NCBI GenBank assembly: GCA_050248155.1
Contig: JBFWSW010000013.1
Location: 1-64,000 of the forward strand
Length of the DNA: 64,000 nt
Source: VFMC01 sp050248155
GTDB taxonomy: Bacteria > Actinomycetota > Acidimicrobiia > Acidimicrobiales > Ilumatobacteraceae
Direction of reading: 5' to 3'
Shown here: positions 16,124 to 25,137 of the stretch, one piece after another
How the letters are laid out: each line of letters starts with the position of its first letter
Numbering within the stretch: position 1 is the stretch's first letter
The notes under the pieces: model-generated
Told to the model about the DNA's origin: nothing
What the model saw: the letters and a program-made list of their open reading frames with translations, nothing else
Database searches by the model: none
Translations under genes and position numbers: made by a program

Positions 16124-17905
16124 GTGCTGACCAAGATCCTGATCGCAAACCGTGGAGAGATCGCCGTCCGGGTCATCCGGGCCGCTCGTGAGCTCGGGAT
16201 CAAGACGGTCGCGGTGTACAGCGAGCTCGACCGCGACGCCCTGCACGTCCGGCTCGCCGACGAGGCGTACGCGCTCGGCGGGCAGACCGCGGCCGAGAGC
16301 TACCTCAACACCGAGGCCATTCTGCGCGCCATCGAGCAGAGCGGCGCCGACGGGGTGCACCCGGGTTACGGCTTCTTCAGCGAGAACGCCGACTTCGCCC
16401 GGGCGATCATCGCGAAGGGCGTCGCGTTCATCGGTCCTCCTCCCGAGGCGATCGACGAGATGGGCGACAAGGTGAGCTCGCGCAAGGCGGCACAGCGCGG
16501 CGGCGCGCCGATCGTGCCCGGGACCACCGAGTTCGTCACCTCCGCCGACGAGATCCTCGCGTTCGGCAACCAGCACGGCTGGCCGCTCGCCATCAAGGCC
16601 GCGTACGGCGGTGGTGGGCGCGGCATGAAGGTCATCCAGTCGGCGACCGACGTGCAGGAGGCCATGGAGAGCGCGAAGCGCGAAGCGAAGGCGTTCTTCG
16701 GGCGCGACGAGATCTACATCGAGCGCTACCTCACCTGGCCCCGTCACGTCGAGGTGCAGATCGTCGGCGACCAGCACGGCGACGTGGTGTGGGTCAGCAC
16801 ACGCGACTGCTCGGCGCAGCGCCGGCACCAGAAGCTCATCGAGGAGGCGCCGGCCCCGGCGCTCGGTCCTGGCATCGAGGACGCGATGGGTGAGGCGGCG
16901 ATCAAGGCTGCCAAGGCGGTCGGCTACTACAACGCCGGCACGGTCGAGTTCATCTATCAGGACGGCGAGTTCTTCTTCCTCGAGATGAACACCCGGTTGC
17001 AGGTCGAGCATCCGGTCACCGAGGTGATCACGGGCATCGACCTCGTCGAGTGGCAGATCCGCGTCGCGAGCGGCGAGCGGCTGCCGATGACGCAGGCCGA
17101 GGTCGCCGCCACGCGGCGCGGCCACGGCATCGAGATCCGCATCAACGCCGAGAACCCGGCCGGCGGCAAGTTCCTGCCCTCCCCCGGCACCATCACCAAG
17201 CTGGTCCCACCCGACGGCTTCGGCATCCGCTTCGACGCCGGCTACATGTCGGGCGACACGGTCAGCCAGTACTACGACAACCTCGTGGGCAAGCTCATCG
17301 TCTGGGGCAAGGATCGTCCGACCGCGATCGCCCGCACCATCCGTGCGCTCGAGGAGATGGTGGTGGAAGGCGTGGCCACCACCATCCCCGCCGACATCGC
17401 CATCCTGCAGCACCCCGACTTCGTCGACATGGCGCACTCGACGAAGTGGGTCGAAGAGCGGCTCGACCTGTCGGCGGTGTCTGCCCCATCCGCGCCGGCG
17501 CCAGCGAGCGCCGATGGCGAGGGAGCCGAGCCGTTGGTGAAGCGGTCGACGACGGTCGAGGTGAACGGCAAGCGGTTCGACGTCACGATGTGGGTCCCCG
17601 ACGCGCCGGCGGTCGCCGTCGGTGCGGCCAAGGCCGCACGCAAGCCGCGTCACGCAGCGAGCGGAGGCGGGGGCGGCGGAGGCGCTGCCGGTTCGGGGAC
17701 CATCGAGGCACCGATGCAGGGCACGATCGTGAAGGTGCTCGTCGAGGTCGGGCAGGCGGTCGAGCTCGGCGCGCCGGTCGTCGTCCTCGAGGCGATGAAG
17801 ATGGAGAACCAGATCACCACCGACAAGGCAGGGACGGTGAAGGAAGTGAAGGTCACCGCCGGCGCCACCGTCGGCGCTGGCGACGTGCTGGTCGTCGTCG
17901 AGTAG
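16124..17905 (+). CDS. Acyl-CoA carboxylase alpha chain (biotin carboxylase + BCCP)
   Basis: 593 aa. Biotin carboxylase N-terminal domain (LIANRGEIAVRVIRAARELG), ATP-grasp with AAYGGGGRGMK, active-site region EMNTRLQVEHPVTE, C-terminal barrel to about residue 445, a flexible Ala/Gly-rich linker (with a run of glycines near 525), and a biotinyl domain with the modified Lys in VLEAMKMENQI. It carboxylates biotin for acetyl- or propionyl-CoA carboxylation with a separate beta chain, which is not in this window. GTG 16124 gives the family N-terminus; birA is divergent. Confidence 0.93.
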   Translation: MLTKILIANRGEIAVRVIRAARELGIKTVAVYSELDRDALHVRLADEAYALGGQTAAESYLNTEAILRAIEQSGADGVHPGYGFFSENADFARAIIAKGVAFIGPPPEAIDEMGDKVSSRKAAQRGGAPIVPGTTEFVTSADEILAFGNQHGWPLAIKAAYGGGGRGMKVIQSATDVQEAMESAKREAKAFFGRDEIYIERYLTWPRHVEVQIVGDQHGDVVWVSTRDCSAQRRHQKLIEEAPAPALGPGIEDAMGEAAIKAAKAVGYYNAGTVEFIYQDGEFFFLEMNTRLQVEHPVTEVITGIDLVEWQIRVASGERLPMTQAEVAATRRGHGIEIRINAENPAGGKFLPSPGTITKLVPPDGFGIRFDAGYMSGDTVSQYYDNLVGKLIVWGKDRPTAIARTIRALEEMVVEGVATTIPADIAILQHPDFVDMAHSTKWVEERLDLSAVSAPSAPAPASADGEGAEPLVKRSTTVEVNGKRFDVTMWVPDAPAVAVGAAKAARKPRHAASGGGGGGGAAGSGTIEAPMQGTIVKVLVEVGQAVELGAPVVVLEAMKMENQITTDKAGTVKEVKVTAGATVGAGDVLVVVE

Positions 17906-17908
17906 GGG

Positions 17909-18406
17909 TCAGGCCACCGGCCGACGGTGGAGCACGACGACCGTGCCTGCGGCGCGGTCGTGGATGCCCTGCCGGAGCGGGCTGAAGAACGCCCAGCCGT
18001 ACACGATCGGCCCGAGCACCCATCCGACCTCGGGTATGCCGGTCGCGACGACGGGCACGAGCGCCCGTTGCGTCGCCGAGAACCAGCCGGGGCTCCCGCC
18101 GTCGAGCAACCGCACCACCCGCGTGCCGGTCACGTACTTGCCGACCGTGCGAGCCAACCCGCCGATCATCAGCGTCTTGTACGCGAGCGCTGTGGCGGCC
18201 AGTGCGACGTTGAACACGAGGATCGCGTCGTCGGAGATGTCGTCACCCAACCGGTACCCCACGATCGCCGCTCCGACGGCGGCCGGGAGGAAGATGAGCA
18301 GCTCGTCGATCAGCTCGCCGATGACACGGCGACCGAGTGGTGCCAGCACGAGCCCGGCTGGGACCGACGGTGGCTCGACCTCGTCGCGATCGTCAGTTGG
18401 GAACAC
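17909..18406 (-). CDS. RDD family membrane protein
   Basis: 165 aa with three hydrophobic segments (about 33-50, 65-85, 125-145). The family's Arg-Asp-Asp positions appear as RRVIGELIDELL near residue 26, and the end GIHDRAAGTVVVL is typical. Function in this family is poorly known; transport or stress roles are proposed. GTG start, 12 bp after the LpdA-like gene, so probably co-transcribed with it. Confidence 0.78.
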   Translation of the reverse strand: MFPTDDRDEVEPPSVPAGLVLAPLGRRVIGELIDELLIFLPAAVGAAIVGYRLGDDISDDAILVFNVALAATALAYKTLMIGGLARTVGKYVTGTRVVRLLDGGSPGWFSATQRALVPVVATGIPEVGWVLGPIVYGWAFFSPLRQGIHDRAAGTVVVLHRRPVA

Positions 18407-18418
18407 CGGGCTCCCGGC

Positions 18419-19822
18419 TCACTCGGCCGCTTCGGCGAGGGCCTCGCTGAGCGCCGGATGGACGAGCAGGCTCTCGACGATGTCGGTCACCTTGAGGTTG
18501 GCGGTGACCGCGAGCGCGATCACGCTGATGAGCTCGGCGGCATGGCGCCCGACGATCGACCCCCCGAGGACCACACCGGTGGCCGGGTCGGAGATGATCT
18601 TCACGAAGCCACGCCAGTCGTTGTTGATGAGCGCCTTCGGCGTCGAGCTGAAGGGCACCTTGGTGACGCGGATCTTGCGACCGACGGCGAAGGCGTCGGC
18701 CTCGACCAGCCCGACGTCGGCGATCTCGGGCTCTGTGAAGATGGCGCTGGCGGCCTTGTCGTAGTCGAGATGACGGTGCGCGACCTTCTGCAGGCCCATC
18801 ACATGCTCGGCCACCTTGCGGCCCTGCATCGCCGCCACGCTCGACAGCGGCAGCTTGCCGCTCATGTCGCCGGCGGCGTAGATGTGCGGCACGTTGCTCT
18901 GGCAGTGCCGGTTGATGACGACGTAGCCGCCCTTGTCGACCTCGACGCCGGCGGCCTCGAGACCGAGACCGTCGGTGTTGGGCACCGAACCGATCGCCAG
19001 GACCGCGTGCGAGCTGCGCACGACGCGTCCGTCGTCGCACCGCACGATCACCTCGTCGACGAGCTGGCCCGTTCCGTCGTCACGCTGGGCCCGGTCGATG
19101 CCGACGGCACGCGCGCCCTTCAGCAGCGTGACGCCACGGTGCAGGAAGTCCTCCTCGAGCACCGCGGCGACCTCGGGGTCCTTGCCGGGCAGCACCTGCT
19201 GGCGGCTGACGACGAGGGTGACCTTGGCCCCGAACGAGCTGAACATGTGCACGAACTCGACGCCAGTGACACCGGAGCCGACGACGGTGATGCTGTCGGG
19301 GAACTGCCGAGGGGGGTAGCAGTCGCGCGTCGTGAGCACGCGGTCGCCGTCGGGCTGGCACCAGTCGGGGATGCGCGGGCGAGACCCGGTTGCGATGAGG
19401 ATCGCGTCGGCACGGATGGTCCGCATGCTCTCGCCGCCGTCGGGTGCCGCGGACGTGATCTGCACGTCGTTCGGCCCGAGCAGCGTCGCTGTGCCGTGCA
19501 CGAGATCGACTCCCTGGCTGGTGAGCAACCGGGTGGTGCCGCGCTGCAGCCGGCTCTCGATGCTGTGGATCCGCTCCTTGAGCGCCTCGATGTCGACCTC
19601 GGGTTGTTGCTGCTCGAGCCCCATCCCCTCCAGTCGGCGGGTGAACGACATCGCACCGCCCGTCGCGATCATCGTCTTCGACGGGATGCAGTCCCACAGA
19701 TGCGCCGCGCCGCCGATGACGTCGCGTTCGACGAGGGTGACCTCGGCGCCGAGACGCGCTGCGTAGGTCGCCGCGGTGTTGCCGGCCGGCCCGCCGCCGA
19801 TGATCACGAATCGCGTCGCCAC
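18419..19822 (-). CDS. lpdA: NAD(P)H quinone reductase, LpdA-like flavoprotein
   Basis: 467 aa pyridine nucleotide-disulfide oxidoreductase fold: FAD-binding IIGGGPAGNTAA, NAD(P)-binding VVGSGVTGVEFVHMF, second FAD motif HIYAAGDMSG, C-terminal dimer domain. The redox motif CxxxxC of lipoamide dehydrogenase is broken: the segment reads GGAAHLWDCIPSKT, with Ala40 where the first Cys should be and Cys45 kept. The same loss is known in mycobacterial LpdA (Rv3303c), a quinone reductase, so dihydrolipoamide activity is unlikely. GTG start with TAGCCT 8 nt upstream. Confidence 0.87.
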   Translation of the reverse strand: MATRFVIIGGGPAGNTAATYAARLGAEVTLVERDVIGGAAHLWDCIPSKTMIATGGAMSFTRRLEGMGLEQQQPEVDIEALKERIHSIESRLQRGTTRLLTSQGVDLVHGTATLLGPNDVQITSAAPDGGESMRTIRADAILIATGSRPRIPDWCQPDGDRVLTTRDCYPPRQFPDSITVVGSGVTGVEFVHMFSSFGAKVTLVVSRQQVLPGKDPEVAAVLEEDFLHRGVTLLKGARAVGIDRAQRDDGTGQLVDEVIVRCDDGRVVRSSHAVLAIGSVPNTDGLGLEAAGVEVDKGGYVVINRHCQSNVPHIYAAGDMSGKLPLSSVAAMQGRKVAEHVMGLQKVAHRHLDYDKAASAIFTEPEIADVGLVEADAFAVGRKIRVTKVPFSSTPKALINNDWRGFVKIISDPATGVVLGGSIVGRHAAELISVIALAVTANLKVTDIVESLLVHPALSEALAEAAE

Positions 19823-19874
19823 AGTCGGCGAGGCTATCCCTCGACCCGGTCGACCGGCTCGATGACCGGGCGGG

Positions 19875-21221
19875 TCACGGCTCGACGACCGGCGTCGAGT
19901 CGTCGCTGGCGAACATCGTCGCCGACTCGGTGGGTGTCACCCGGAACGCCGACTCGATGCGACCGTCGGAAAGGTTCGGGCAGTACTTCGACGGGTACGC
20001 CCACGTGTTGCGGGGCTCGCCGACCCATTCGAAGTGCATGCCGTCGGGCAGCAGGAAGTTGCCGCCCCACGCGAAGTTGTGCTTGCGGAAGATGCGCACG
20101 ACCCGGCAGTCCATCCGCGGCGTGGAGCCCTGCGCGTTCTGCGTGGTGTTGGTGTCGAAGGCCATGCCCCACGCGTGCCGGCTGACGGAGCCGATGTTGG
20201 CCGAGGCCCGCGCGTACCGCGGGTTCCAGCACCCTCCGTAGGTGTTGGTGTTGGCGAGATCGATCGCCCACGAGAGGCCGGCTTCGTAGACCTCTCGCAG
20301 CGCCGCTTGCAGGTCGTCGGCGATGAGCCGGTGGCAGTACGCGCGGACCCCGATGAACTGGAAGTTGCGCCGAACGATGTTGGCGTCGACCCACGCCTGG
20401 TCCATGGTCATGCTGTTGAAGCTGTTCACGCGGAACGAGAACTCGCCGAGCGCCGCCTTGGTGCGTGCGAGGCCGAGCAGGCCGTCCGGGTTCGCCGGGT
20501 TCCACGACTTGCTGATCCGCACGCCGTAGCCGTCGACGAGTCCCTGCGCGGCGAGCGCCTCGTCGAGCGCGCCCCGTTCGAAGCTGCCGAAGATCACCAC
20601 TCGCGTGACGATCGTCGCGCCGATGACGTCGGCCTGTTCGAGCGACATCACGATCTCGGTGCCGCCGACCTCGTCGTCGTCCACGACGGCTCCGATGGTG
20701 AAGGTACGGATGCCCCCATCGGCCGCCACGAGGTCGACGGTGTCACCGGCCTGCGCCCCCCGCAGGTCGGCGCTCGTGCGGCCCATCACGACCAAGCCCT
20801 GGGCGACGAGCGAGGAGACCTGGAACCCGAAGATCCGCCCGATCGCGTCGACGGGCAGCGCGGTGACATTGAGCGGGTACTGCCACAGACCACCCGGACC
20901 GACAGCTTCTTGCACCGTGGCCGATCCGCGGTGCACGGCGTGCAGTCCGATCGTGAAGCCACGCCCGAGCACGCTCGGAGCGTTGACCGCGCGGGCGACG
21001 GCCTGGGCCTTGTCGCGCAAACCGTCGGAGAGCTCGCCGAACTGGTTGATCGACACGACCTCGCCGGCGATGGGCGTGCGCGACGTGCGCTCGGTGACAG
21101 ATGCAGCGTCGCTCACGTCGCCGGCCGGGTCGGCCCCCGCGGCCCGTGGCACGAGCGCCGCCGTCGTGACGAGTGCGCACGCGACCGCGAGGCTCACCAC
21201 CAGTGTGCGGCGTCGAGGCAC
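19875..21221 (-). CDS. Secreted M15-type peptidase with FtsX/MacB-like N-terminal domain
   Basis: 448 aa. Signal peptide about 1-30. Residues about 40-230 resemble the extracellular core domain of MacB/FtsX permeases (SSLVAQGLVVMGRTSADLRG, then AGDTVDLVAADGG and EIVMSLEQADVIG), without any membrane helices. The C-terminal about 130 residues are a D-Ala-D-Ala carboxypeptidase-type M15 domain: SRHAWGMAFDTN carries the zinc His and Asp, and HFEWVG the last zinc ligand. GTG 21221 has AAGGA 6 nt upstream. Likely trims peptidoglycan stem peptides outside the cell. Its divergent neighbour is lysS. Confidence 0.8.
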   Translation of the reverse strand: MPRRRTLVVSLAVACALVTTAALVPRAAGADPAGDVSDAASVTERTSRTPIAGEVVSINQFGELSDGLRDKAQAVARAVNAPSVLGRGFTIGLHAVHRGSATVQEAVGPGGLWQYPLNVTALPVDAIGRIFGFQVSSLVAQGLVVMGRTSADLRGAQAGDTVDLVAADGGIRTFTIGAVVDDDEVGGTEIVMSLEQADVIGATIVTRVVIFGSFERGALDEALAAQGLVDGYGVRISKSWNPANPDGLLGLARTKAALGEFSFRVNSFNSMTMDQAWVDANIVRRNFQFIGVRAYCHRLIADDLQAALREVYEAGLSWAIDLANTNTYGGCWNPRYARASANIGSVSRHAWGMAFDTNTTQNAQGSTPRMDCRVVRIFRKHNFAWGGNFLLPDGMHFEWVGEPRNTWAYPSKYCPNLSDGRIESAFRVTPTESATMFASDDSTPVVEP

Positions 21222-21333
21222 CGTCGTTCCTTCCTGTCCGGCGTCCGACGCCTGAAATCGCCCGCTGCGTGACCATATCACCACTCGAATGGACATCTCC
21301 GGCACGAGTCCGAGCCGGTACGGTCTTCGCCTT

Positions 21334-22887
21334 GTGAGCGATGAACCGCCGATCGACGAGCCGGCCGAGGGGCCCGACGACGAGCTCGCGCACAGCGGGC
21401 TCTCGTCCGAGCGGGCGAAGCGGCTCGCCAAGATCGACGACCTCCGCGCGCAGGGACTGAACCCGTACCCGTACCGGTTCGATCGGACGCACACGCTCGC
21501 CGACGTGCGGGCCGAGCACGGCCACCTCGAGCCGGGCACCGAGACCGACGTGCGCGTGTCGGTCGCCGGGCGGGTCATGCTGATCCGCGAGCAGGGCAAG
21601 CTGATCTTCGCGACGATGCGCGATCGCAGCGGCGAGATCCAGCTGTTCGTCTCGAAGGCAGTGGTCGGCGACGACGCGTTCGCCGAGTTCGCCGGACTCG
21701 ACCTCGGCGACTGGGCCGGCGTCGAGGGCACCGTGATGACCACGCGCAAGGGCGAGCTCAGCGTGAAGGTCGAACGGTTCGAGCTCCTCGCCAAGGCAGT
21801 TCGCCCGATGCCGGACAAGTGGCACGGCCTCACCGACACCGACACCCGCTTCCGCCAGCGATACGCGGACCTGATCGTGAACGACCAGGCGCGCCACGCG
21901 TTCCGCGTGCGACACGAGGTGATCGCGAGCTTCCGGCGCACGTTGCACGACCGCGGCTTCATCGAGGTCGAGACGCCCGTGCTGCACGTCGAGGCAGGGG
22001 GCGCGCACGCCCGCCCGTTCATCACGCACCACAACACGCTCGACATGCAGCTGTACCTGCGCATCGCGCTCGAGCTGCACCTCAAGCGGCTCATCGTCGG
22101 CGGCATGGAGCGCGTCTTCGAGATCGGGCGCATCTTCCGCAACGAGGGCATCAGCCCACGCCACAACCCCGAGTTCACGATGATGGAGCTGTACCAGGCC
22201 TTCGCCGACTACAGCGAGATGATCGAGATCACCGAGGCGCTCATCACGCAGGCAGCGCTCGACGCCACGGGATCGACGCACGTGGTCGTGCACGGACCCG
22301 GCGACGTGAGCGAGCCGGTCGATCTCGCCGAGCCGTGGCGTCGGGCGCGGATGATCGACCTGGTGCACGAGGCCATCGGGGTCGAGGTGCACCCGTCACA
22401 ACCTGCCGAGCAGCTGCGTGAGCTGGCTGCGCAGCACGGCGTGTCGTGCGCCCCCGCGTGGGGTCCGGGCAAGATCATCGAGGAGCTGTTCGAGGCGACG
22501 GCCGAGCACACGCTCGTCCGACCCACCTTCGTCACGGGGCACCCCGTCGAGATCTCGCCGCTCGCTCGCGCCGACCGGACCGACCCGTACCTCACCGAGC
22601 GATTCGAGCTGTTCGTCGGCGGCCGCGAGCTCGCCAACGGCTACAGCGAGCTGAACGATCCGGTCGAGCAGAAGGCGCGGTTCGAGGACGAGCAGCGAGC
22701 GAAGGACCTCGGTGACGACGAAGCGGCCACCGCAGTCGACCACGACTACATCCGTGCGCTCGAGTACGGCATGCCACCGACCGGCGGGCTGGGCATCGGC
22801 ATGGATCGCGTCGTGATGCTGCTCGCCGGCGTCACTTCGATCAAGGAGGTCATCTTGTTCCCAACCCTTCGTCCGGAGGTGTTCTGA
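21334..22887 (+). CDS. lysS: Lysyl-tRNA synthetase, class II
   Basis: 517 aa. N-terminal OB-fold anticodon-binding domain (DVRVSVAGRVMLIREQGKL), then the class II catalytic core: motif 2 around GRIFRNEGISPRHNPEF and motif 3 GGLGIGMDRVVMLLAG near the C-terminus. The frame is open to 21289, but GTG 21334 removes a non-conserved leader and has TACGGT 9 nt upstream. dapD follows 2 bp after the stop. Confidence 0.93.
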   Translation: MSDEPPIDEPAEGPDDELAHSGLSSERAKRLAKIDDLRAQGLNPYPYRFDRTHTLADVRAEHGHLEPGTETDVRVSVAGRVMLIREQGKLIFATMRDRSGEIQLFVSKAVVGDDAFAEFAGLDLGDWAGVEGTVMTTRKGELSVKVERFELLAKAVRPMPDKWHGLTDTDTRFRQRYADLIVNDQARHAFRVRHEVIASFRRTLHDRGFIEVETPVLHVEAGGAHARPFITHHNTLDMQLYLRIALELHLKRLIVGGMERVFEIGRIFRNEGISPRHNPEFTMMELYQAFADYSEMIEITEALITQAALDATGSTHVVVHGPGDVSEPVDLAEPWRRARMIDLVHEAIGVEVHPSQPAEQLRELAAQHGVSCAPAWGPGKIIEELFEATAEHTLVRPTFVTGHPVEISPLARADRTDPYLTERFELFVGGRELANGYSELNDPVEQKARFEDEQRAKDLGDDEAATAVDHDYIRALEYGMPPTGGLGIGMDRVVMLLAGVTSIKEVILFPTLRPEVF

Positions 22888-22889
22888 CC

Positions 22890-23828
22890 GTGGGCGCACG
22901 ACCCGCCTGGGGCACCGGGCTGACGACCCTCACCGCCGACGGTGTCGTCCTCGACGCGTGGTTCCCGCACCTCGGGCTCGGCACCGCACCTGACGACGCC
23001 GGTGCGCGCGCCGACGCGTTGCCCACGTTGCCGGCAGACGGCGACGTGCGCAGCTACCGCCGCGAGCCGGTGTGCCTCGAGATCGATCTCGACACGGCGC
23101 CGGCGTCGACCTCCGATGTGTACCTTCGGCTACACCTCTTGTCGAACCGTCTGGTGCGTCCCCGCGAGGTCGCGCTCGACGGCATCTTCGGTCTCTTGCC
23201 CAACAACGCGTGGACCAACGTCGGGCCCGTGGTGCCCGATCAGGTCGACGCCCTGCGGCTGGCGATGCTGAGGCGCGGCGAGCGTTTGCTCGTACACGGG
23301 CTCGACAAGTTCCCGCGCATGACCGACTACGTCACCCCCAGCGGGGTGCGCATCGCCGACGCCGACCGAGTGCGGCTCGGCGCGCACCTCGCGCCGGGAA
23401 CAACGGTGATGCACGAGGGCTTCGTGAACTACAACGGCGGCACGCTCGGGGTGTCGATGGTCGAGGGGCGCATCGGGGCCGGCATCATCGTCGGCGACGG
23501 CAGCGACATCGGCGGCGGCGCCTCGATCATGGGCACGCTGTCTGGCGGCGGTCAGGTGCAGGTGAGCATCGGCGAGCGCTGCCTGCTCGGCGCGAACGCG
23601 GGCATCGGCATCAGCCTGGGTGACGAGTGCGTGGTGGAAGCCGGCCTGTACATCACCGCTGGCACGCTCGTGCGACTGCTGCCCGAGGGCAACGTCGTGA
23701 AGGCGCGCGAGCTGCACGGCGCGAGCGGCTTGCTCTATCGGCGCAACAGCCAGACGGGTGCGGTGGAAGCCATGCCGCGCTCGGACAAGTGGACCGGCCT
23801 GAACGCCCAGCTCCACCACAACGACTGA
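22890..23828 (+). CDS. dapD: Tetrahydrodipicolinate N-succinyltransferase
   Basis: 312 aa, the long actinobacterial form. N-terminal alpha/beta region, then a left-handed beta-helix of hexapeptide turns (about residues 160-265), including EGFVNYNGGTLGVSMVEGRI with the active-site region and GGGASIMGTLSGGG. Succinyl-CoA dependent step of the DAP/lysine pathway, feeding both lysine and peptidoglycan. GTG start 2 bp after lysS, so the two are almost certainly one transcript. Confidence 0.92.
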   Translation: MGARPAWGTGLTTLTADGVVLDAWFPHLGLGTAPDDAGARADALPTLPADGDVRSYRREPVCLEIDLDTAPASTSDVYLRLHLLSNRLVRPREVALDGIFGLLPNNAWTNVGPVVPDQVDALRLAMLRRGERLLVHGLDKFPRMTDYVTPSGVRIADADRVRLGAHLAPGTTVMHEGFVNYNGGTLGVSMVEGRIGAGIIVGDGSDIGGGASIMGTLSGGGQVQVSIGERCLLGANAGIGISLGDECVVEAGLYITAGTLVRLLPEGNVVKARELHGASGLLYRRNSQTGAVEAMPRSDKWTGLNAQLHHND

Positions 23829-23953
23829 TCGCTTCCCGTCGTCATCCCGATCCCCGATCAGCCACAAGCAGACCGCGACGAGGGACGCCGCCAGCCTCCG
23901 CTCGATTGCCGGATTATCTACAGATATGCGCTACCCCTGGTAGAAACGACGCC

Positions 23954-24262
23954 GTGCTGCGATCTGGAGCGACGACTCGCCCTGGACGAGTGGTCGGCTA
24001 CGTGTTTGCCGGAGCGTGCGCTCTGATCCTCGCTTGGAACGTGTTCGTGGCGCTGTGGATGGCGGTCACGTACGTCGATACGACAGCCGCCAGAGTGTGG
24101 GCACTCGCGACGGCAGCGGTCACGGTGGCACTGGTCGCCTTCGCCGTAGCACCCATTCTTCGCCGTCCCAACGCGGGCGGGTACTTCCTGATCGGTCTCG
24201 CCTGTCTCGCCGCTTCGGTCCTCTGCTTCTTCGGATGGGCGCAGGTCGTCGTCTGGTACTGA
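23954..24262 (+). CDS. Small membrane protein, unknown
   Basis: 102 aa with about three hydrophobic segments (residues 13-35, 43-63 and 75-100) and a short basic N-terminus (RSGATTRPGR). No recognised domain. The frame is open upstream into dapD, but GTG 23954 begins the hydrophobic protein and follows an AT-rich patch (23909-23945) and a small palindrome CTACC-CCT-GGTAG. The 125 bp between dapD and this gene hold nothing else I can name. Confidence 0.5.
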   Translation: MLRSGATTRPGRVVGYVFAGACALILAWNVFVALWMAVTYVDTTAARVWALATAAVTVALVAFAVAPILRRPNAGGYFLIGLACLAASVLCFFGWAQVVVWY

Positions 24263-24303
24263 CCAGGGAGCCGACCGGGCAGTTCCGCGCTCGCCGAGGC
24301 AAC

Positions 24304-24435
24304 TCAGCAGGGTGACGGTACGTCCTGGCGCAACATCTCGGTCGTAAGCACGTAGTTGCGGGATTCCTCAGCAGTCTTGAAGTAGATGTGATCTCCAGCG
24401 ACCAACTCGCCGGACGCACAGATCAGGAACAGCAT
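24304..24435 (-). CDS. Possible 43-aa protein
   Basis: The frame reads MLFLICASGELVAGDHIYFK and continues through KTAEESRNYVLTTEM to a stop at 24304. The residue mix looks like real protein rather than high-GC shadow, but there is no ribosome site or -10 and no known family. It could be the tail of a decayed gene. The rest of 24263-24594 shows nothing else. Confidence 0.25.
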   Translation of the reverse strand: MLFLICASGELVAGDHIYFKTAEESRNYVLTTEMLRQDVPSPC

Positions 24436-24594
24436 GGGCCACCCGCGCCTTGCGCTCACGGCTCGTCGGACTCTGCGTGAATCGACATGCGGCCACGAGC
24501 ATGCCACGGCGTGACTCACTCATCCGTGTGCCCAGCGCGGCAGGCGAGAGCAACCGCGAATCAACACGCGGATCCAGGCAGTTCGGCGTGGGGC

Positions 24595-24912
24595 CTACGC
24601 GACCCAGACAGGCACCGGTGGTGGCGAAGTCCCATCGTCGGCGGTGATCGTTCGGAGACAGACTCCACCGCTGCCATCAGCATCCAGGACCGCGACCAGA
24701 CGAACGAGCGTGTCCGCTGTCGTCGCCTCAAAGGTCACGGCGCCAGCAACATCGTCCGGTTCCACCGATGCGACTCGCAGACGGATCGGCCCCGAGGTGC
24801 GAACACCTTCGCGATACTCGGTCAGCAACTGGGATGACGACTCGGCCGATGGCGAGTCGCCGGAACAGCCGGTGATCGACGCGACAGCAACCGCGAGTAC
24901 TCCCCAACGCAT
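24595..24912 (-). CDS. Small lipoprotein
   Basis: 105 aa. Signal peptide with lipobox SITGC (Cys16), so the mature protein is anchored outside the membrane. A Ser-rich spacer is followed by a beta-rich region (IRLRVASVEPDDVAGAVTFE) and a Pro-rich end. ATG 24912 has GGAGG about 8 nt upstream. No family recognised. Confidence 0.6.
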   Translation of the reverse strand: MRWGVLAVAVASITGCSGDSPSAESSSQLLTEYREGVRTSGPIRLRVASVEPDDVAGAVTFEATTADTLVRLVAVLDADGSGGVCLRTITADDGTSPPPVPVWVA

Positions 24913-24976
24913 CGACAAATCCTCCACTATGGGGACTCGCCTGCGCAGTCCCGATGGGTAGATCTGGGTGGGTACC

Positions 24977-25090
24977 TCAGTCGACGCGGAACTTCGGATT
25001 CGGAGTGAACTCGCCCATCGGTTCTCCAGCGGCATCGATCGTCCATGCGCCAACGATGTCCTCCGACTCACGATTCTTCCTGCCAAGCAT
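24977..25090 (-). CDS. Possible 37-aa protein or gene fragment
   Basis: The frame reads MLGRKNRESEDIVGAWTIDA and continues AGEPMGEFTPNPKFRVD before the stop. It lies between hicB and the lipoprotein gene. The sequence looks protein-like but has no ribosome site and no family I know; it may be the tail of a lost gene. Confidence 0.25.
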   Translation of the reverse strand: MLGRKNRESEDIVGAWTIDAAGEPMGEFTPNPKFRVD

Positions 25091-25137
25091 CTGTCCAGTC
25101 TCGCGGACAACCGTGCAGAAGCGGCGGCTCGGCGCTG

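Noticed and set aside
15632..17653. A 673-codon minus-strand frame opposite the carboxylase gene
   Set aside because: Antisense shadow of biotin carboxylase; no motif.
17927..20185. A 752-codon plus-strand frame opposite the LpdA-like gene
   Set aside because: Low-complexity antisense frame; the minus-strand flavoprotein is certain.
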